Shown here one piece after another: positions 1 through 10,667 of a stretch of 64,000 nucleotides of DNA. This DNA is from Platanthera guangdongensis. Taxonomy: Eukaryota > Streptophyta > Magnoliopsida > Asparagales > Orchidaceae. Location of the stretch: positions 126,809,221-126,873,220 of the forward strand of contig CM077158.1 of NCBI GenBank assembly GCA_039583875.1, in the 5' to 3' direction. The notes beneath the pieces are model-generated. The model was not told where the DNA came from and searched no databases. It was given only the letters and a program-made list of their open reading frames with translations. The first letter of the stretch is position 1. The number at the start of each line of letters is the position of its first letter. The translations under genes were made by a program, and so were the position numbers.

Positions 1-1084
1 TACTGAAGATGATTCAGTAAAATCTGAGTTCTTACAACTTCTGCACTCAATAAGGTAAACAATATTTTGTTCACCTTTGCAATGGGCTAATGGCTTTGAC
101 TGAGGAAGATTAGTGCCAGGATCAGCCTGGATCCAATAAGGTAAACAATATTTTGTTCAGTTTCTAATTATTATACTGGATCTGAATTAGAAGCATCTGC
201 ATCAAGAAATGTGGATGGTTCTGAATCTGAAGGGGATGTTCATCAACTTTTTGATGAGTATGGTGATTTGTTGCAAGCTCTTAAGAGAAGCAGAATTCTT
301 AACAAGGAACAGGCTAAGGAAATTACATCTCTTAAACTGTCTGCATCAGATTCAACAAAAAATGCTGGATTTGAAGTTGAATGAAGTTGCCAAACTAAAA
401 AATATAACTTTTATTCAGATGAGTACAATTACATTAAAAAATGATCAAATCAAGAGTCTGGAAGTGACACTTCAAAGAGAGAAGGAACTTGTGGCTAAGT
501 TCTCAAACCCAAAGTCAGTCTTACCTTTTGTTGATGACTTCATTCTCGAAAAGGGTAAGACAGAATTAGGTTTCAATAGAAAAACTAGGGTAGCTAATTC
601 CAAAAGAATATGCAAAGCACCAGTTCAGCCACTAGCCTTCAAACCCCCTATTGCTTTCATGAAAGTGATGCGGCCCACTAACAAGTATGACCATGACATT
701 ACACATGGTCACAGTAAGCTTGGTAATCTGAATGACAAGTATGTAATTGTCAATAAGGCGGCCCATGTACAAACACATTATGATCATCAGGAATCATTAA
801 TGTTTGATGCATCAGCCCCAGTACATAAGAAAAGGACTATTGTACCTACAGTTTTAAGGTCTGCTGACAGCAATGCTGTTAAGTATGTATCTAAGAAAAG
901 ATACAATAGATATGAGTGCTGGTGTTGTGGCAAAGTGGGACATTATGTCATTGATTGTTGGCACAACAATACTGTCAGGAAAAATGCCAGCTTACCTGTC
1001 AGAAAGGCTGCAGGCAAGCATGTCAAGTTTCAGTCTAACCTAAACCTAGAACCCAATAATTATTGGGGTTCTACGGTTAAGTAA
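1..1084 (+). pseudogene. gag: Element A gag, C-terminal part (coiled coil and second zinc knuckle)
   Basis: Gag coats the element RNA in virus-like particles. The real reading changes frame near 355: before it, the coding frame gives an acidic stretch and the start of a coiled coil, while the open frame that begins at 209 is out of phase there and only becomes the true gag frame after about 365. A CCHC zinc knuckle (C-x2-C-x4-H-x4-C, starting CWCC) lies at about 914-958. The frame ends at TAA 1082-1084, before the protease. The part at 90-110 matches the region of B at 12775-12795, so A keeps a coiled-coil plus knuckle segment that B lacks. Confidence 0.8.
48..159 (+). repeat. 26-bp direct repeat inside A gag
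   Basis: The same 26 bases occur at 48-73 and 134-159, both starting caataaggtaaac. The starts are 86 bp apart, so this looks like a local duplication in the decayed gag. The intervening bases are not otherwise repeated. Confidence 0.8.
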
Positions 1085-1850
1085 TTTTATTTGATGCAGG
1101 TGAGTCCAAGTGACCATACCCCAATATGGTACTTGGACAGTGGATGTTCAAAACACATTACTGGAACAAGAAGGATGTTGAAGGATTACACTCCTATAGA
1201 GAATGGACCAAAAGTGATCTTTGGTGGATCTGAAAAAGGGGTCATCAAAGGGTTTGGTAACATTTCGAATAGCTCAATCACTATCACCCAAGTGGCTTAT
1301 GTGAAAGGTCTGAAACATAACCTAATAAGCATAAGCCAACTGAGTGATCTTGGTTATGACACTTCTTTTATTAAGAATGGGTGTCAGATTAGAAGGACAA
1401 GTGATCAAAAGGTCATCTTGTCAGGTTATAGAAAAGGAAATGTTTACTGTCTCAACTTTGATTGTGAGAATAAGAACTAACCTATTTGTCTAGTTGCGGA
1501 TGAGAAAGCTTCTCATTGTGTCAAATGGCACAAGTGGCTTGCTCACCATATCTACAAGACCATTGGTCAACTCTTTAGTAAAGAGTTAGTGAGGAATGGT
1601 CCTCAGGTCAAGTGCATCCAGGAGAGTGTGTTCAGCTTGTCAAAAAGGCAAACAGACTAAGACCACCATTCATAGTCTTGACACCAAAGACTCAGTGAGG
1701 TGTTTGTACCACCTACATATGGATCTATTTGGTCCTATGCCAGTTCATAGTCTAGGTAGGAAATTCTACACATTTTTGGTTGTGGATGATTATTCTAGAT
1801 TTACATGAGTTTTCTTTCTAAGGCAGAAATCTGAAACCCCAACTATTTTC
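1085..1850 (+). pseudogene. pol: Element A pol, first part: protease, GAG-pre-integrase, start of integrase
   Basis: From about 1091 the frame shows a copia aspartic protease active site (DSGCSKHITG, near 1135-1165) and then the GAG-pre-integrase domain with its CSACQKGKQ zinc-binding end near 1630-1655. The integrase core follows with the first catalytic Asp in HMDLFGP (near 1720) and VVDDYSRF (near 1785). There is a TAA at 1478-1480, a 1-base shift near 1615, and a TGA at 1806-1808. Coding is cut at 1850 by element B and continues at 21677. Homology to B pol (12853-13560) is very clear at the protein level. Confidence 0.88.
1846..1850. repeat. Target site duplication of element B, left copy (ttttc)
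   Basis: ttttc lies directly before the TG of B's 5' LTR and recurs directly after the CA of its 3' LTR at 21672-21676. A perfect 5-bp duplication shows that 1851-21671 moved in as one unit. Confidence 0.95.
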
Positions 1851-1996
1851 TGTTGGGTACATTGGTTTAAATGTACCTGATTTGAAGAAGCCTCACCCAA
1901 CTCAATGATATACATCACAATGTATTTGATGTATGTTGAGTTTACTTGTGCAGGTTAAGTTATTACTGGACTGAAGCAAAAAGTTTATAAGTCCAT

Positions 1997-2835
1997 GTGT
2001 CGACACCCAGAGGGAAAGTGTCGACACTTAAGAAGACTTGTGTCGACACCCAGACAAGCAGTGTCGACACTTGGAGTCATTGTGTCGACACCTGGGATGC
2101 AGAGTCGACACCAGACACAAAGTGTCGACACAAGGAGCTGTGTCGACACTCAATGAAGAAAGTACAGTAAAGCAGTGTCGACACTTAACAGCAGTGTCGA
2201 CACCTAGAAGAATTGTGTCTACACTAGAAAGTGTCGACACTTGGAGCTGTGTCGACACTCAGCAAAAGTCAGCAGAGACTAAGTTAAAGTGTCGACACCA
2301 AGAACAATGTGTCGACACTCATCAGAAGAGTCAACATTTGAAGTAAGTGTCGACACCCAGAACAATGTGTCGACACTCAGCTGGAGACTCTACACTTGAA
2401 GAAAGTGTCGACACATGAAGCTGTGTCGACACTTAGCAAAGAACAGAAAGATCAACAAATTATTCTAAGTACAAGTGTCGACACTAAGGGAATGTGTCGA
2501 CACTCAGCTGAAGTCTCAACAGAAGAATCAAGTGTCGACACAAGGAGCTGTGTCGACACTCAGCAAGAATCAACATAGAAGACTATGTGTCGACACCAAG
2601 AAGCAGTGTCGACACTTAACAGATTCAACACAAGAAGTTGTGTCGACACAAAGGAGATGTGTCGACACTTAGAAGAATTCAACAAAAGATAGAAGATCAA
2701 GTACTTGTGTCGACACTCAATTTCAGTGTCGACACATGCAGAAGAAACTGTGTCGAGACATAGAATCTACAACACAAGGAGTTGTGTCGACACCTTGTAG
2801 ACTTGTGTCGACACTTACACAACTTGTGTCGACAC
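1997..2835 (+). promoter_or_regulatory. Array of the palindrome GTGTCGACAC in U3 of element B
   Basis: I count about 30 perfect copies of the 10-bp palindrome by eye, plus one-mismatch copies at 2102, 2215, 2750 and 2847. Many start points differ by 18-22 bp (1997, 2018, 2040, 2061, 2082), and later copies come as pairs about 19 bp apart with 34-40 bp between pairs. The array stops about 180 bp before the TATA box. Multi-copy short palindromes upstream of TATA are a described feature of Sirevirus LTRs; binding by a host factor is inference. Confidence 0.93.
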
Positions 2836-3013
2836 TTAGTCTATAAGTGTTGACACTTAAAGACTGAAAGTCTCGACACTTTCAGACAGTTAGAGAACTT
2901 TCAAGAATTGACTGGATGACTTGACAGTTGCCGTTCCATCCGGTCTACAGCACCTGTCAAAGATGTCAGAATTCAGTTATGGACCAGACCAGCCGATTAC
3001 CATGAAGAGGGCC

Positions 3014-3021
3014 TATAAATA
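3014..3021 (+). promoter_or_regulatory. TATA box of element B 5' LTR
   Basis: tataaata follows gcc and lies downstream of the palindrome array. The 3' LTR has the same box at 20786-20793. It is the only good TATA box between the array and the LTR end, so transcription probably starts near 3045. Confidence 0.85.
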
Positions 3022-3430
3022 AGCTCATACAGTTTACAGAAACTGTTGTTCAGATTGTTGTTCAAGTAATTGAAGTAATTCAACAAGTGGTTCATAGAGT
3101 TATTGATCAAGTATCAAAACAAGAAGATCTTGCAGTCCAAGTGCAGATCTAAGATGTTGGAGAGAGAGGGCTCCATCCAAGAAATCAGCCATTAGAACTA
3201 GGCTGAGAAGAAGGATTCAGATTAATTCTGGATCTTAAGAAGCAGAGGTCAAGGATCAACTGCAGAAGAAATCAGTCTTATTCAGTTCTACTTTCAAGAA
3301 GCTTTGAAGAAATCTAAGTCAGATTGAATCCAGCTGAGTTCTTCCAAGAACTCATCAAGAAACTCACAACTCCCCTCTCTTGTCTTTGAGTTGTTGAGTT
3401 AATATTAGTAAAATCATTTTTATCTTGTAG

Positions 3431-3655
3431 GATCCTTTGGATCTGAGTGATTGTAAGCCTATATTTATAAAGGCTGAGGATAGGGCTTGAGAGCCTGAGT
3501 GTAGGAGATTGGAATCTCTGAGTGTAGGCCTTTTGTGGCTGAGTGTAGGCCTTGTTGGCTGAGTGTAGGCCTTTTGTGGCTGAGTGTAGGCTTTGTGGAA
3601 AAGCTGAGTTGTAGGGCTTTGGGCCTAAAGTGTAGGAAGCAGTTTGGGTTCTGAG
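3431..3655 (+). other. Serial mini-hairpin region in the transcribed part of the B LTR
   Basis: Ten short inverted repeats follow one another, each separated by a word like TGAGTGTAG. Examples: gatc 3431-3434 with gatc 3440-3443; agcct 3456-3460 with aggct 3471-3475; ggct 3484-3487 with agcc 3492-3495; gagatt 3505-3510 with aatctc 3513-3518; gcc/ggc at 3528/3537, 3549/3557 and 3569/3578. It is 400-640 bp past the TATA box, so it would lie in the RNA leader. The same design with other stem sequences occurs in elements A and D. Confidence 0.8.
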
Positions 3656-3675
3656 ACAGTGGTGAAGTTTGGCCG

Positions 3676-3739
3676 AATCTAGTACACTGCTAGATAGGCG
3701 AAGGGGGAAAGTGGATGTACCCAAATCTTGGGGAACCAC
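3676..3739 (+). other. Two conserved stem-loops near the 3' end of the B LTR
   Basis: The first pairs atctag at 3678-3683 with ctagat further right (to about 3695). The second pairs gtgg at 3711 and ccc near 3720 with ggg and ccac ending at 3739. Elements A (28376-28436) and D (32686-32748) have stems at the same places with changed bases that still pair. The word between them, tagataggcga, is nearly unchanged in all three. Confidence 0.75.
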
Positions 3740-3915
3740 TATAAAACTCTGTGTCTGCTGTGCTGTGATGTGTTTGCTGTGTTTGTTGTGTGATTGCTGT
3801 GCAAAAGTAGAATAGATTCTGTGTTATAAACTGTTTGCTGTCATTTAAGTTTAAAAAGCATTTGGTCACCTATTCACCCCCCCCCCCTAGGTGTTTGGGT
3901 ACTAAATCTTTCAAG

Positions 3916-3926
3916 TGGTATCAGAG
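3916..3926 (+). promoter_or_regulatory. Primer binding site of element B
   Basis: tggtatcagag starts two bases after the LTR end. It is the usual complement of the 3' end of plant initiator-Met tRNA, used to prime minus-strand synthesis in most copia elements. Confidence 0.93.
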
Positions 3927-4018
3927 GGAGGTTACTCAAAAAGGACTAACAGTCTGAGGAGATCCTGATTGGCAGATTCAGTCTAAGTCAAAATACAGAT
4001 TCAAGAAAATCAAGAACC

Positions 4019-4815
4019 ATGGGTTCCTCTGAAAATCACAAGGAATTGGGTTCCATAAAATTGCCCATATGCAGGAAAGAGATCTTTGGGATCTGGAAGG
4101 AAAGGGTAAGGCTGTTTATGGAAGCCTCATACCCTAGGATCTACATCACAGTAAAGGAGGGGCCATATGTGCCCATGAAGATATCAGCTCTAGATGCAAA
4201 TCAGAGAACTCCAAAGGATTTCTCTGAAATGAATAAGGATGAGATTGTCCTAGCCACCATGGATAAGAGGGCACAAAACATTATAGTAAGTGCTATAGAT
4301 GATGCAACTTTTCAGAATCTAATACACTGTAAGACAGCCAAAGAGATGTGGGACACTCTTATTGTGTATATGGAGGGTTCTAAAGAAGTTAGACAAGATA
4401 GAAAATCCTTGCTAAATCAGGAGTATGAAAGTTTTAGACAAGGAAAGGGTGATAGCATAACTGAGTGCTATAAGAAGTTCTACAGAATAGTAAATGAACT
4501 CATGCCTTATGGAAGAGAGTTCAGCAATTATGAACTAAATGACAAGTTCCTAAGGTCCCTAACTAAAGATTGGGACACAAAGATTTGTGCCATTAGAGAA
4601 ATGACTAAGTTGGGAGAAATTCCTCCACCTACACTGTTTGACAAGTTATTGTCTTTTGAAATGCAATTGACAGTGAGGAAAGAGGAGGAGAAATCAACAA
4701 GAGCTAAACACAAGGAAAGAACAGTAGCCTTCAAGACAGAAGCCTCCAGAAAGTGCAGGAATAAGTCATCAACTCCACCTCCAAAGGTAGTTGAATCAGA
4801 GTCAGATGAGTCAGT
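4019..4815 (+). pseudogene. gag: Element B gag, first part, interrupted by element C
   Basis: The ATG at 4019 opens a copia gag of the UBN2 type, about 100 bp after the primer site. Conserved words include TAKEMWDTL, SLLNQEY and DKFLRSLTKDWD. It ends in an acidic stretch (ESESDES) where element C begins at 4816; beyond that the open frame is only C's LTR. The gag frame resumes at 12300. The homologous gag in element D (33000-33435) shares most of these words. Up to the insertion the frame has no stop. Confidence 0.92.
4811..4815. repeat. Target site duplication of element C, left copy (tcagt)
   Basis: tcagt sits directly left of C's left LTR and again at 12295-12299, directly right of its right LTR. 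The duplication is perfect, and B's gag reads on in phase once C and one copy are set aside. Confidence 0.95.
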
Positions 4816-6442
4816 TGTTAAATTTTCTCAACGTGGTCAGAAAGATAGCCCAAACACCAAATTAATATCTTCGGAACTACCCAGTTCGCACGCTGAACCT
4901 GCGGAAAACCCAAGGACTAGAGGTTGCACCCAACAAAACAATGGAAGCACAAGGTCTTATTATGCATTCACTTCTTTACAATCCGAGGCATACATAGCGA
5001 GACATGATTTCGCTAGTATTACAGCTGTAAACAGAAAGCACCAAAAAACAAGCCGGGCGGACAGCACCGGAGTCCGCCGAGACTGCGAGGTCGCCGAGAC
5101 CGCCGAGACCGCTGAGCTCGCCCAAGCTATGCTGCAATCCGCCGAATACTACGGAGTCCGCCGAGCCCGCGAGGCCGCGCGGACAGACCGTTATTCGCCT
5201 CCTGCTGAACCCGAACTGAGGAACTCCCCTACCCGCCTGAAACCGGCGGACAGGTTATTGAAGCTGGCAAAGTTGAAACAGAACTGACAAGCCGCAGAGC
5301 GACATCCTGCTGAGTCTGCAGAGACCGCACACTTCCAAGCACTTGACCGAAGTCACAGCCAAACTCCTGGCTCCTTGAAGTTATCCGCGCGACCTGCACA
5401 CAGTAAACCGTCAGCCTGAAACAATCCGCGCGGACTGGCAAACACAGACCGCAGCACTTCGCACACCCCAACTTACTGTTCACTCAAGTTACTTAGGTTA
5501 CTGTAGATGTGCCAGGGGGGTCCTATTTATAGGCAAGGTGAGGAGTGTGGTCACCGCCCAAGAGATAGCGACACCACCCTCAGTCTGCGCGAATACAACC
5601 ACCGTCCGCTGAGTCCGCATGGACTTAGCCAGATACCAAGGAAACCGCCAGGAGCACGGCAACCGTTGACGAACCCTCTCCAGTCCGCCTGAGCTAAGCG
5701 GACAAGGCATCAGCCCGCAAAGCTCCAACCACTGCAGGACAGCAACCCCCTTCAATGGCTGTCCGCACCAACCCGAGGCAGTCCGCAAGGCCCACACCTC
5801 AATCTGCCACAAGTCCACGACCAAAGGCAAACAGCAACAGTCCGCCCGGTCACAGCGGACTTGACGGATACGGCGGACACCATGAACTTGGCATAATGTG
5901 TGACCAAGTACAAAACCATCAAGGGCTAGTGCGAGCATGGCGGACACAAAGTCCCGTCCGCCAAACACCCTAGCACAGACCGCAACCAGTCCGCGAGCTC
6001 CTCGCACTTGTCCAACGCAGCAGCTTCCTCCCGGACTCCAAACCCAGGCCGCCACAACGATCTCCACATCAACTCCCTGCTGTGCCACCAGAGCTCGACA
6101 AGGCCTCAGCCAAGCTCTAAGCTTAGTCCGCAACAGCCAATACCGCGGACACATCAGTCCGCAAGCTTCCCGCGGACAAGTGCCAACCCGCCTTTCAGCA
6201 CAAGCTTGCACCCGCGACCACTGAGCAAAGCACCAGTCCGCAAGCCTCTCTATCCGCAGATACCAGGCCGCACCAAACCGCGGACTCCATGCATCAACCC
6301 GCTCAGAACACAGCCGGCTTCCACCAGACTTTTCACCAGGCCGCAAACCTCAGTCCGCCCAGTCTGCCCAGTCCGCCAAGGCTGTCCGCCACAGGCCGCG
6401 CGGCCTGTCTCGTCGCCCACTTCCACTTCACAAATTTCAACA
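4816..6442 (-). repeat. Element C 3' LTR (left copy)
   Basis: It matches 10668-12294 along its full length. On the plus strand it starts tgttaaatt and ends tttcaaca. It is GC-rich and full of the word gtccgc/gcggac on both sides of the minus-strand TATA box (5524-5531). The last two codons of the polyprotein overlap this LTR by six bases. Confidence 0.97.
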
Positions 6443-9400
6443 CTCCCCCTTGAAGTGAGAAGTGGTGACCAAGCCCAGCAAGCTGCGCAAGTGTTCAAAG
6501 GGCCCCTTCGACAGTGGCTTCGTGAAGATGTCAGCAAGATTATCTTCACTCCGAACATGCCCGACCAGCAGAGATCCCTCCAACACCTTCTCCCTGATGA
6601 AGTGGTGATCAATCTCTATATGCTTGGTCCTGACGTGACACACTGGATTGTTTACCAGTTTGAGAGCACTCTCATTGTCACCCCGGAGTAAAGTAGGCCC
6701 TTGCACTTCTTCATGAACATCCTCTATAAGCCTCCTCAACCAAACGGCTTCCCTAGCAGCCAAGGCCGAAGCCTTATACTCCGCCTCCGTGGTTGAAACC
6801 GACACTGAGTCCTGCTTCTTGCTACACCACGAGATGCTAGCTGATCCGCAAGCGAACACATAACCTGAAGTAGACCTTCGATCATCCGAATCACCGCCAT
6901 AGTCAGCATCCGTGTACCCGAGCAACGCAAACTCTGCATCCCTTCCATAGAGGAGTCCCATCTCAGAAGTCACCTTGATATACTTCAGAATCCCCTTTGC
7001 CGCCACTAGATGAGATTGCCTTGGTTCAGCCATATACCGACTTACTCGGCCAACAGCATAAGCGATATCCGGCCTTGTAATCGTCAGGTAAATCAAGCTC
7101 CCAACAAGTGCCCTAAACACCAAGGGATCATGAAGAACCCTTCCCTCATCCCGTCGAAGCTTTAGCCCAGATTCCAGTGGAGTAGAGCACTTCTTCCCTT
7201 CGCCCATGCCAAACCGCTTCACAATACGATCAGCATACCCTTTCTGGCTAATGAGAATCCCGCACTCCTTCCTATCCACTTCAAGACCAAGAAAGTGATG
7301 CAACTCTCCTAGGTCTTTCATCTCGAAGCGTATAGCAAGCTCAGCCATGAGCCTTGCTACTTCCTCCTCCGAATTCCCTGTGATGATCATGTCATCCACA
7401 TACAGTAGGACCAAGACTCTTAGCTCTCCCTTATTCTTGACGAACAAGCTAGAATCCGAGTTAGAAGCCAAGTATCCACAGAATTGCAGGTACTCTGCAA
7501 TCTTCCCATACCACGCTCTAGGAGCTTGCTTCAACCCATAGAGAGCCTTCCTGAGTTTGCAGACATAGTCCGGATGCATTTCAGAGACAAAACCAAGCGG
7601 CTGATCCATGAAGATGTCCTTGTCAATCTCTCCGTAAAGAAAGGCATTCTTTACATCGAGTTGCCATAACCTCCATCCCTTGCTAGCAGCCAAGGCGATC
7701 ACCACTCTTACAGAAGTCATCTTCGCAACTGGACTGAATGTCTCCTCATAGTCTTCTCCATACTGCTGTGAGAATCCTCTAGCGACCAGGCGAGCCTTGA
7801 ACCGATCAATGCTCACATCAGCCTTCTTCTTCAACTTATACACCCACTTGCAAGTAACCGAAGTAATGCCATCAACCTTGGGCACAAGGTCCCAGGTTTC
7901 ATTCTTCTCCAGAGCATCAATCTCTTCCTTCATGGCATCATCCCACTCCTTCACTCCAGTGGCCTCGTTGAAGTTTGCAGGCTCTCGCTCATCCAGAGGA
8001 CCTGTAAAGAAGCAGGAGACAAAGCTCACTGCATTCCCATCACAGTACCGAGCCGGTGGCTTAACCACCCTCTTCGATCTCCGAAGACACGGCTCCTTGC
8101 TCACGGCTTCCGTTGCTTCTTCAGGCTCCACTCCTACCTGGGGCAAGCTTTGAGCAGTTCTCCCCCTGTTTCCTGAGCCAGAAGGCTCAGCCTCGGAGTT
8201 CGAAGCAACAGGAGCTGCTGGTGAAACAGCAAGCTCCTCTTCCAAGCCTTCAGCAGCCTCCACCGGTGCTTCCTCAACCTTGCTACTTCTGGTAAACTCC
8301 ACCGAGCCATTTCCATATGACGTCAGCTCGTCAAAGACAACGTCTCTTGACACCACGAACTTCTTCGTCACAGGGTCCATGCATTTCCATCCCTTCTTCC
8401 GCTCATCATAGCCAACAAAGACAAGTTTCCTTGCCTTCGCATCCAGCTTTGTCCGTGAAGCATCCGGGACATGCACGTAGCAAGTTGAACCGAACACCCG
8501 AAGGTGTCCAACACTCGGCTTCTCCTTCAGCAACAGCTCAATAGGAGTCTTCATGTTGATAGGGCTGAGTGGCATCCGGTTGATAACATAAGCAGCACAA
8601 GACATTCCCTCCGCCCAAAAGGACCTCGGGATATCTTTTGCATGCAGCCAGCATTTGCAGGTTTCTGTCAAATGACGGATCTTCCGCTCCGCTACCCCAT
8701 TTTGTTAAGGAGTGTGAGCACAAGTAAGCTCTCGTTGGATCCCGTGCTTCCCGCAGAAGTTAGAAAACTCGGAGGAAACAAATTCTCCTCTGTTATCAGT
8801 TCTAAACTTCATAATCCGCAAGCCAAGCCGGCCTTCTACCAACTCCTTGAACTCCACGAACAAATGGAAGGCTTCCGACTTCTCCTTTAAGAAGTACACC
8901 CAAGTATACCTTGAGTAGTCATCAACCAAGACAAGCATGTATCTGCTTCCACCAAGGCTGGCAGTAACCGTCGGTCCCATCAGGTCGCCATGAATACACT
9001 CCAATGGTTTCTTGCTCCTTGTTTGAGATTTATCAAACGGAAGGCGATGTGCCTTACCGTATTGACAGCCCGCACAAACATGCCCATCACCAAAGGAGGA
9101 CAACATCGGCAACCCCATCACCAGACTTCTACTAGCCATTGCCTTCAGCTTGTCCATGCCAACATGCCCCAGCCTCTCATGCCAGATAGCCGCACTATCA
9201 TTGGCCATCATCCTATCAACATAGGCACTGGTGGAAAGAACAAACAAGTTCTACACCCTCCTCCCAACATGAGCAACATCAGCCTTCACCGCTGATACGT
9301 TGCGAAGGAACCTCACGTCTGTTGGCCCAAAAAAAACGTGATACCCAGCGTCCACCGCATTGGTCACCGAGAAGAGGTTCTTCTTCATGCCTGGCACGTG

Positions 9401-10588
9401 ATACACACTCCTTAACGTGAGTGGCCCCTGATCACTACCCAAAGACACGACCCCCTCCTTCTCTACTGCATAAACAGTATTATCAGCAGTGATAATAGCT
9501 TCATTACCTGAGTAAGCCTGCATGGAGGTGAACTTCGACTTGTCTCCGGTGAGGTGATGACCACACCCGGACTCGACGATCCACTCGCTGTTGAAGTCCT
9601 CAGCAGATAAGGCCCGGACACAAGTGCCCGTCATGAAAGCTCCTCCCTATTCTGCTTCTTCACTTCGCGAGCAAGCTTCCTCCTTTCCCGCAGCATGCCC
9701 AGGCTGCAGTTTGACCTTGCAGTCCCGCTTGAAGTGCCCTCGCTGATGACACCGGTAGCACTTCAAGTTCTTCTTCCAGTCCTTAGGAGCATTGCTCCTC
9801 TCCGGCGGATACGAAGATGAAGTCTCCTTCTCAGTAGCGGCCTGCACCTTCTTCTTCTTCTTCCCTTCCCATCCCTTCTTCTTTCCTGAGAAGAGAGCCT
9901 CGCTGCCTTCCTGATTCAGATTCACTCCAGCCATCTGCCTTACTAAGCTCTCCTGCGAGGCAAGCAGATTCTCTAGCTCCAGCAACGACGGCTGAGTAGC
10001 CCACCCTTGAACAGATGTAACAAAGGCCACATACTCCTTCCGCAAGCCGCGGATAATGTGCCCTTTCATCTTTACCTCAGAGATAGGCTCATCAGGATCT
10101 AGTGCCGACAGCTCAGCACACAGGCTCTTCATCTTTAAGAAGTACTTGGAGATGGAAAGGTCTCCCTGAGTTGCCCTGGCCAACTCATTTTCCAGGAACT
10201 GCAGCCGCGCCACATTCTTCCTATTGAACAACTCATCAATGGTTGTCCAAATATCAGCAGCCGACTCACATCCAATGATGTGATCAAACAGTTCCGGAGA
10301 GACAGCTCTCTTCAGAACGAACTCTGCCTTAGCATTTGTTCTTCTCCAGAGCCTCACCTGCTCAGCAGTACCGAAAGCAGCAGTAACTTCCTGTCTATCG
10401 TCTCCACCGACGACTTCCCACAGCTCCTCGCCTAGAAGATAACTCTTAATGCACGACTTCCACTTCTTGTAGTTAGTCGGCGTTAGGAGTTCAATGCCCA
10501 GACCTCTTGCTAAGCTTCCTTCCATTACAATCACCTGTTGGTACCCTTCAGCAGCTCCGAGCAACAACACAGGTTGATCACCACTCAA
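6437..10588 (-). pseudogene. gag-pol: Element C gag-pol polyprotein, one frame with three stop codons
   Basis: One frame of 1384 codons encodes the whole polyprotein. Gag (1-313) has a UBN2-type core and a CCHC knuckle at about 277-290 (CYRCHQRGHFKRDC). The protease motif is near residue 339. Integrase shows HGD (535), TDN (598) and the AER glutamate (634). RT has YVDD near 1063 (7391-7402), then RNase H with TDADYGG, STTEAEY and HIEIDHHF. The frame is broken only by TAG at 9647-9649, TAG at 9251-9253 and TAA at 8705-8707; the last replaces a Gln before QNG. No frameshift is seen. The protease motif reads ESG instead of DSG, so the catalytic Asp is missing. Stop codon TGA lies inside the LTR. 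Confidence 0.95.
6443..6451 (-). promoter_or_regulatory. Polypurine tract of element C
   Basis: On the minus strand the word aagggggag lies directly before the 3' LTR, where plus-strand DNA synthesis is primed. It is inside the coding frame: the last codons of the polyprotein read through it into the LTR. Confidence 0.9.
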
Positions 10589-10656
10589 TCACTGAGTAAC
10601 AATGCTGGTTGACCTCCGCTCACGCAACTGAACAACCCGCAACCTCAGAAACCTCC

Positions 10657-10667
10657 CTCTGATACCA
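10657..10667 (-). promoter_or_regulatory. Primer binding site of element C
   Basis: On the minus strand tggtatcagag begins at the base next to the LTR end, with no gap. It matches the initiator-Met tRNA type, as in element B. Confidence 0.93.

Larger units (their letters stand above)
1..1850 (+). mobile_element. Element A, left part: Sirevirus-like Ty1/copia interior, interrupted by element B
   Basis: This is the interior of an old copia element whose 5' LTR and N-terminal gag lie left of the window. It runs from the gag C-terminal region through protease into the start of the integrase core, then stops at the 5-bp word ttttc where element B begins. The same integrase reading resumes at 21677 after a second ttttc. 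Many stops and at least two frameshifts show it is a dead copy. Its order (gag coiled coil, zinc knuckle, protease, integrase, RT, RNase H, extra 3' ORF) fits the Sirevirus group of Ty1/copia; the group name is inferred from layout. Confidence 0.9.
1851..3913 (+). repeat. Element B 5' LTR
   Basis: 2063 bp, starting tgttgggtac and ending aatctttca, with a near-identical partner at 19623-21671. The likely order is a short U3 head with an inverted repeat (1888-1935), the GTGTCGACAC array, the TATA box at 3014, a serial-hairpin region at 3431-3655, two more hairpins to 3739, and a poly-C stretch near 3878-3888. Confidence 0.97.

Noticed and set aside
209..360. First 50 codons of the open frame starting at 209 as gag protein
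   Set aside because: They are out of phase; the neighbouring frame here matches the gag coiled coil, and the two join by a 1-base shift near 355.
2028..2672. Several ORFs on both strands through the palindrome array, with repeated Cys-Arg-His and Val-Asp-Thr words
   Set aside because: The pattern is the GTGTCGACAC word read in three frames; the 3' LTR and A show the same effect. No independent sign of coding.
1997..2835. Regular short repeats that could be taken for a CRISPR array
   Set aside because: Repeat is a 10-bp palindrome with 8-40 bp gaps inside an LTR of a plant retrotransposon; no cas genes.
5498..6346. 282-codon minus-strand ORF in both C LTRs (also 11350-12198)
   Set aside because: It lies upstream of the TATA box in U3, is GC-rich with a Cys/Trp/Arg bias expected from the gcggac word, and matches no family I know. 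Openness in both copies follows from recent LTR identity.
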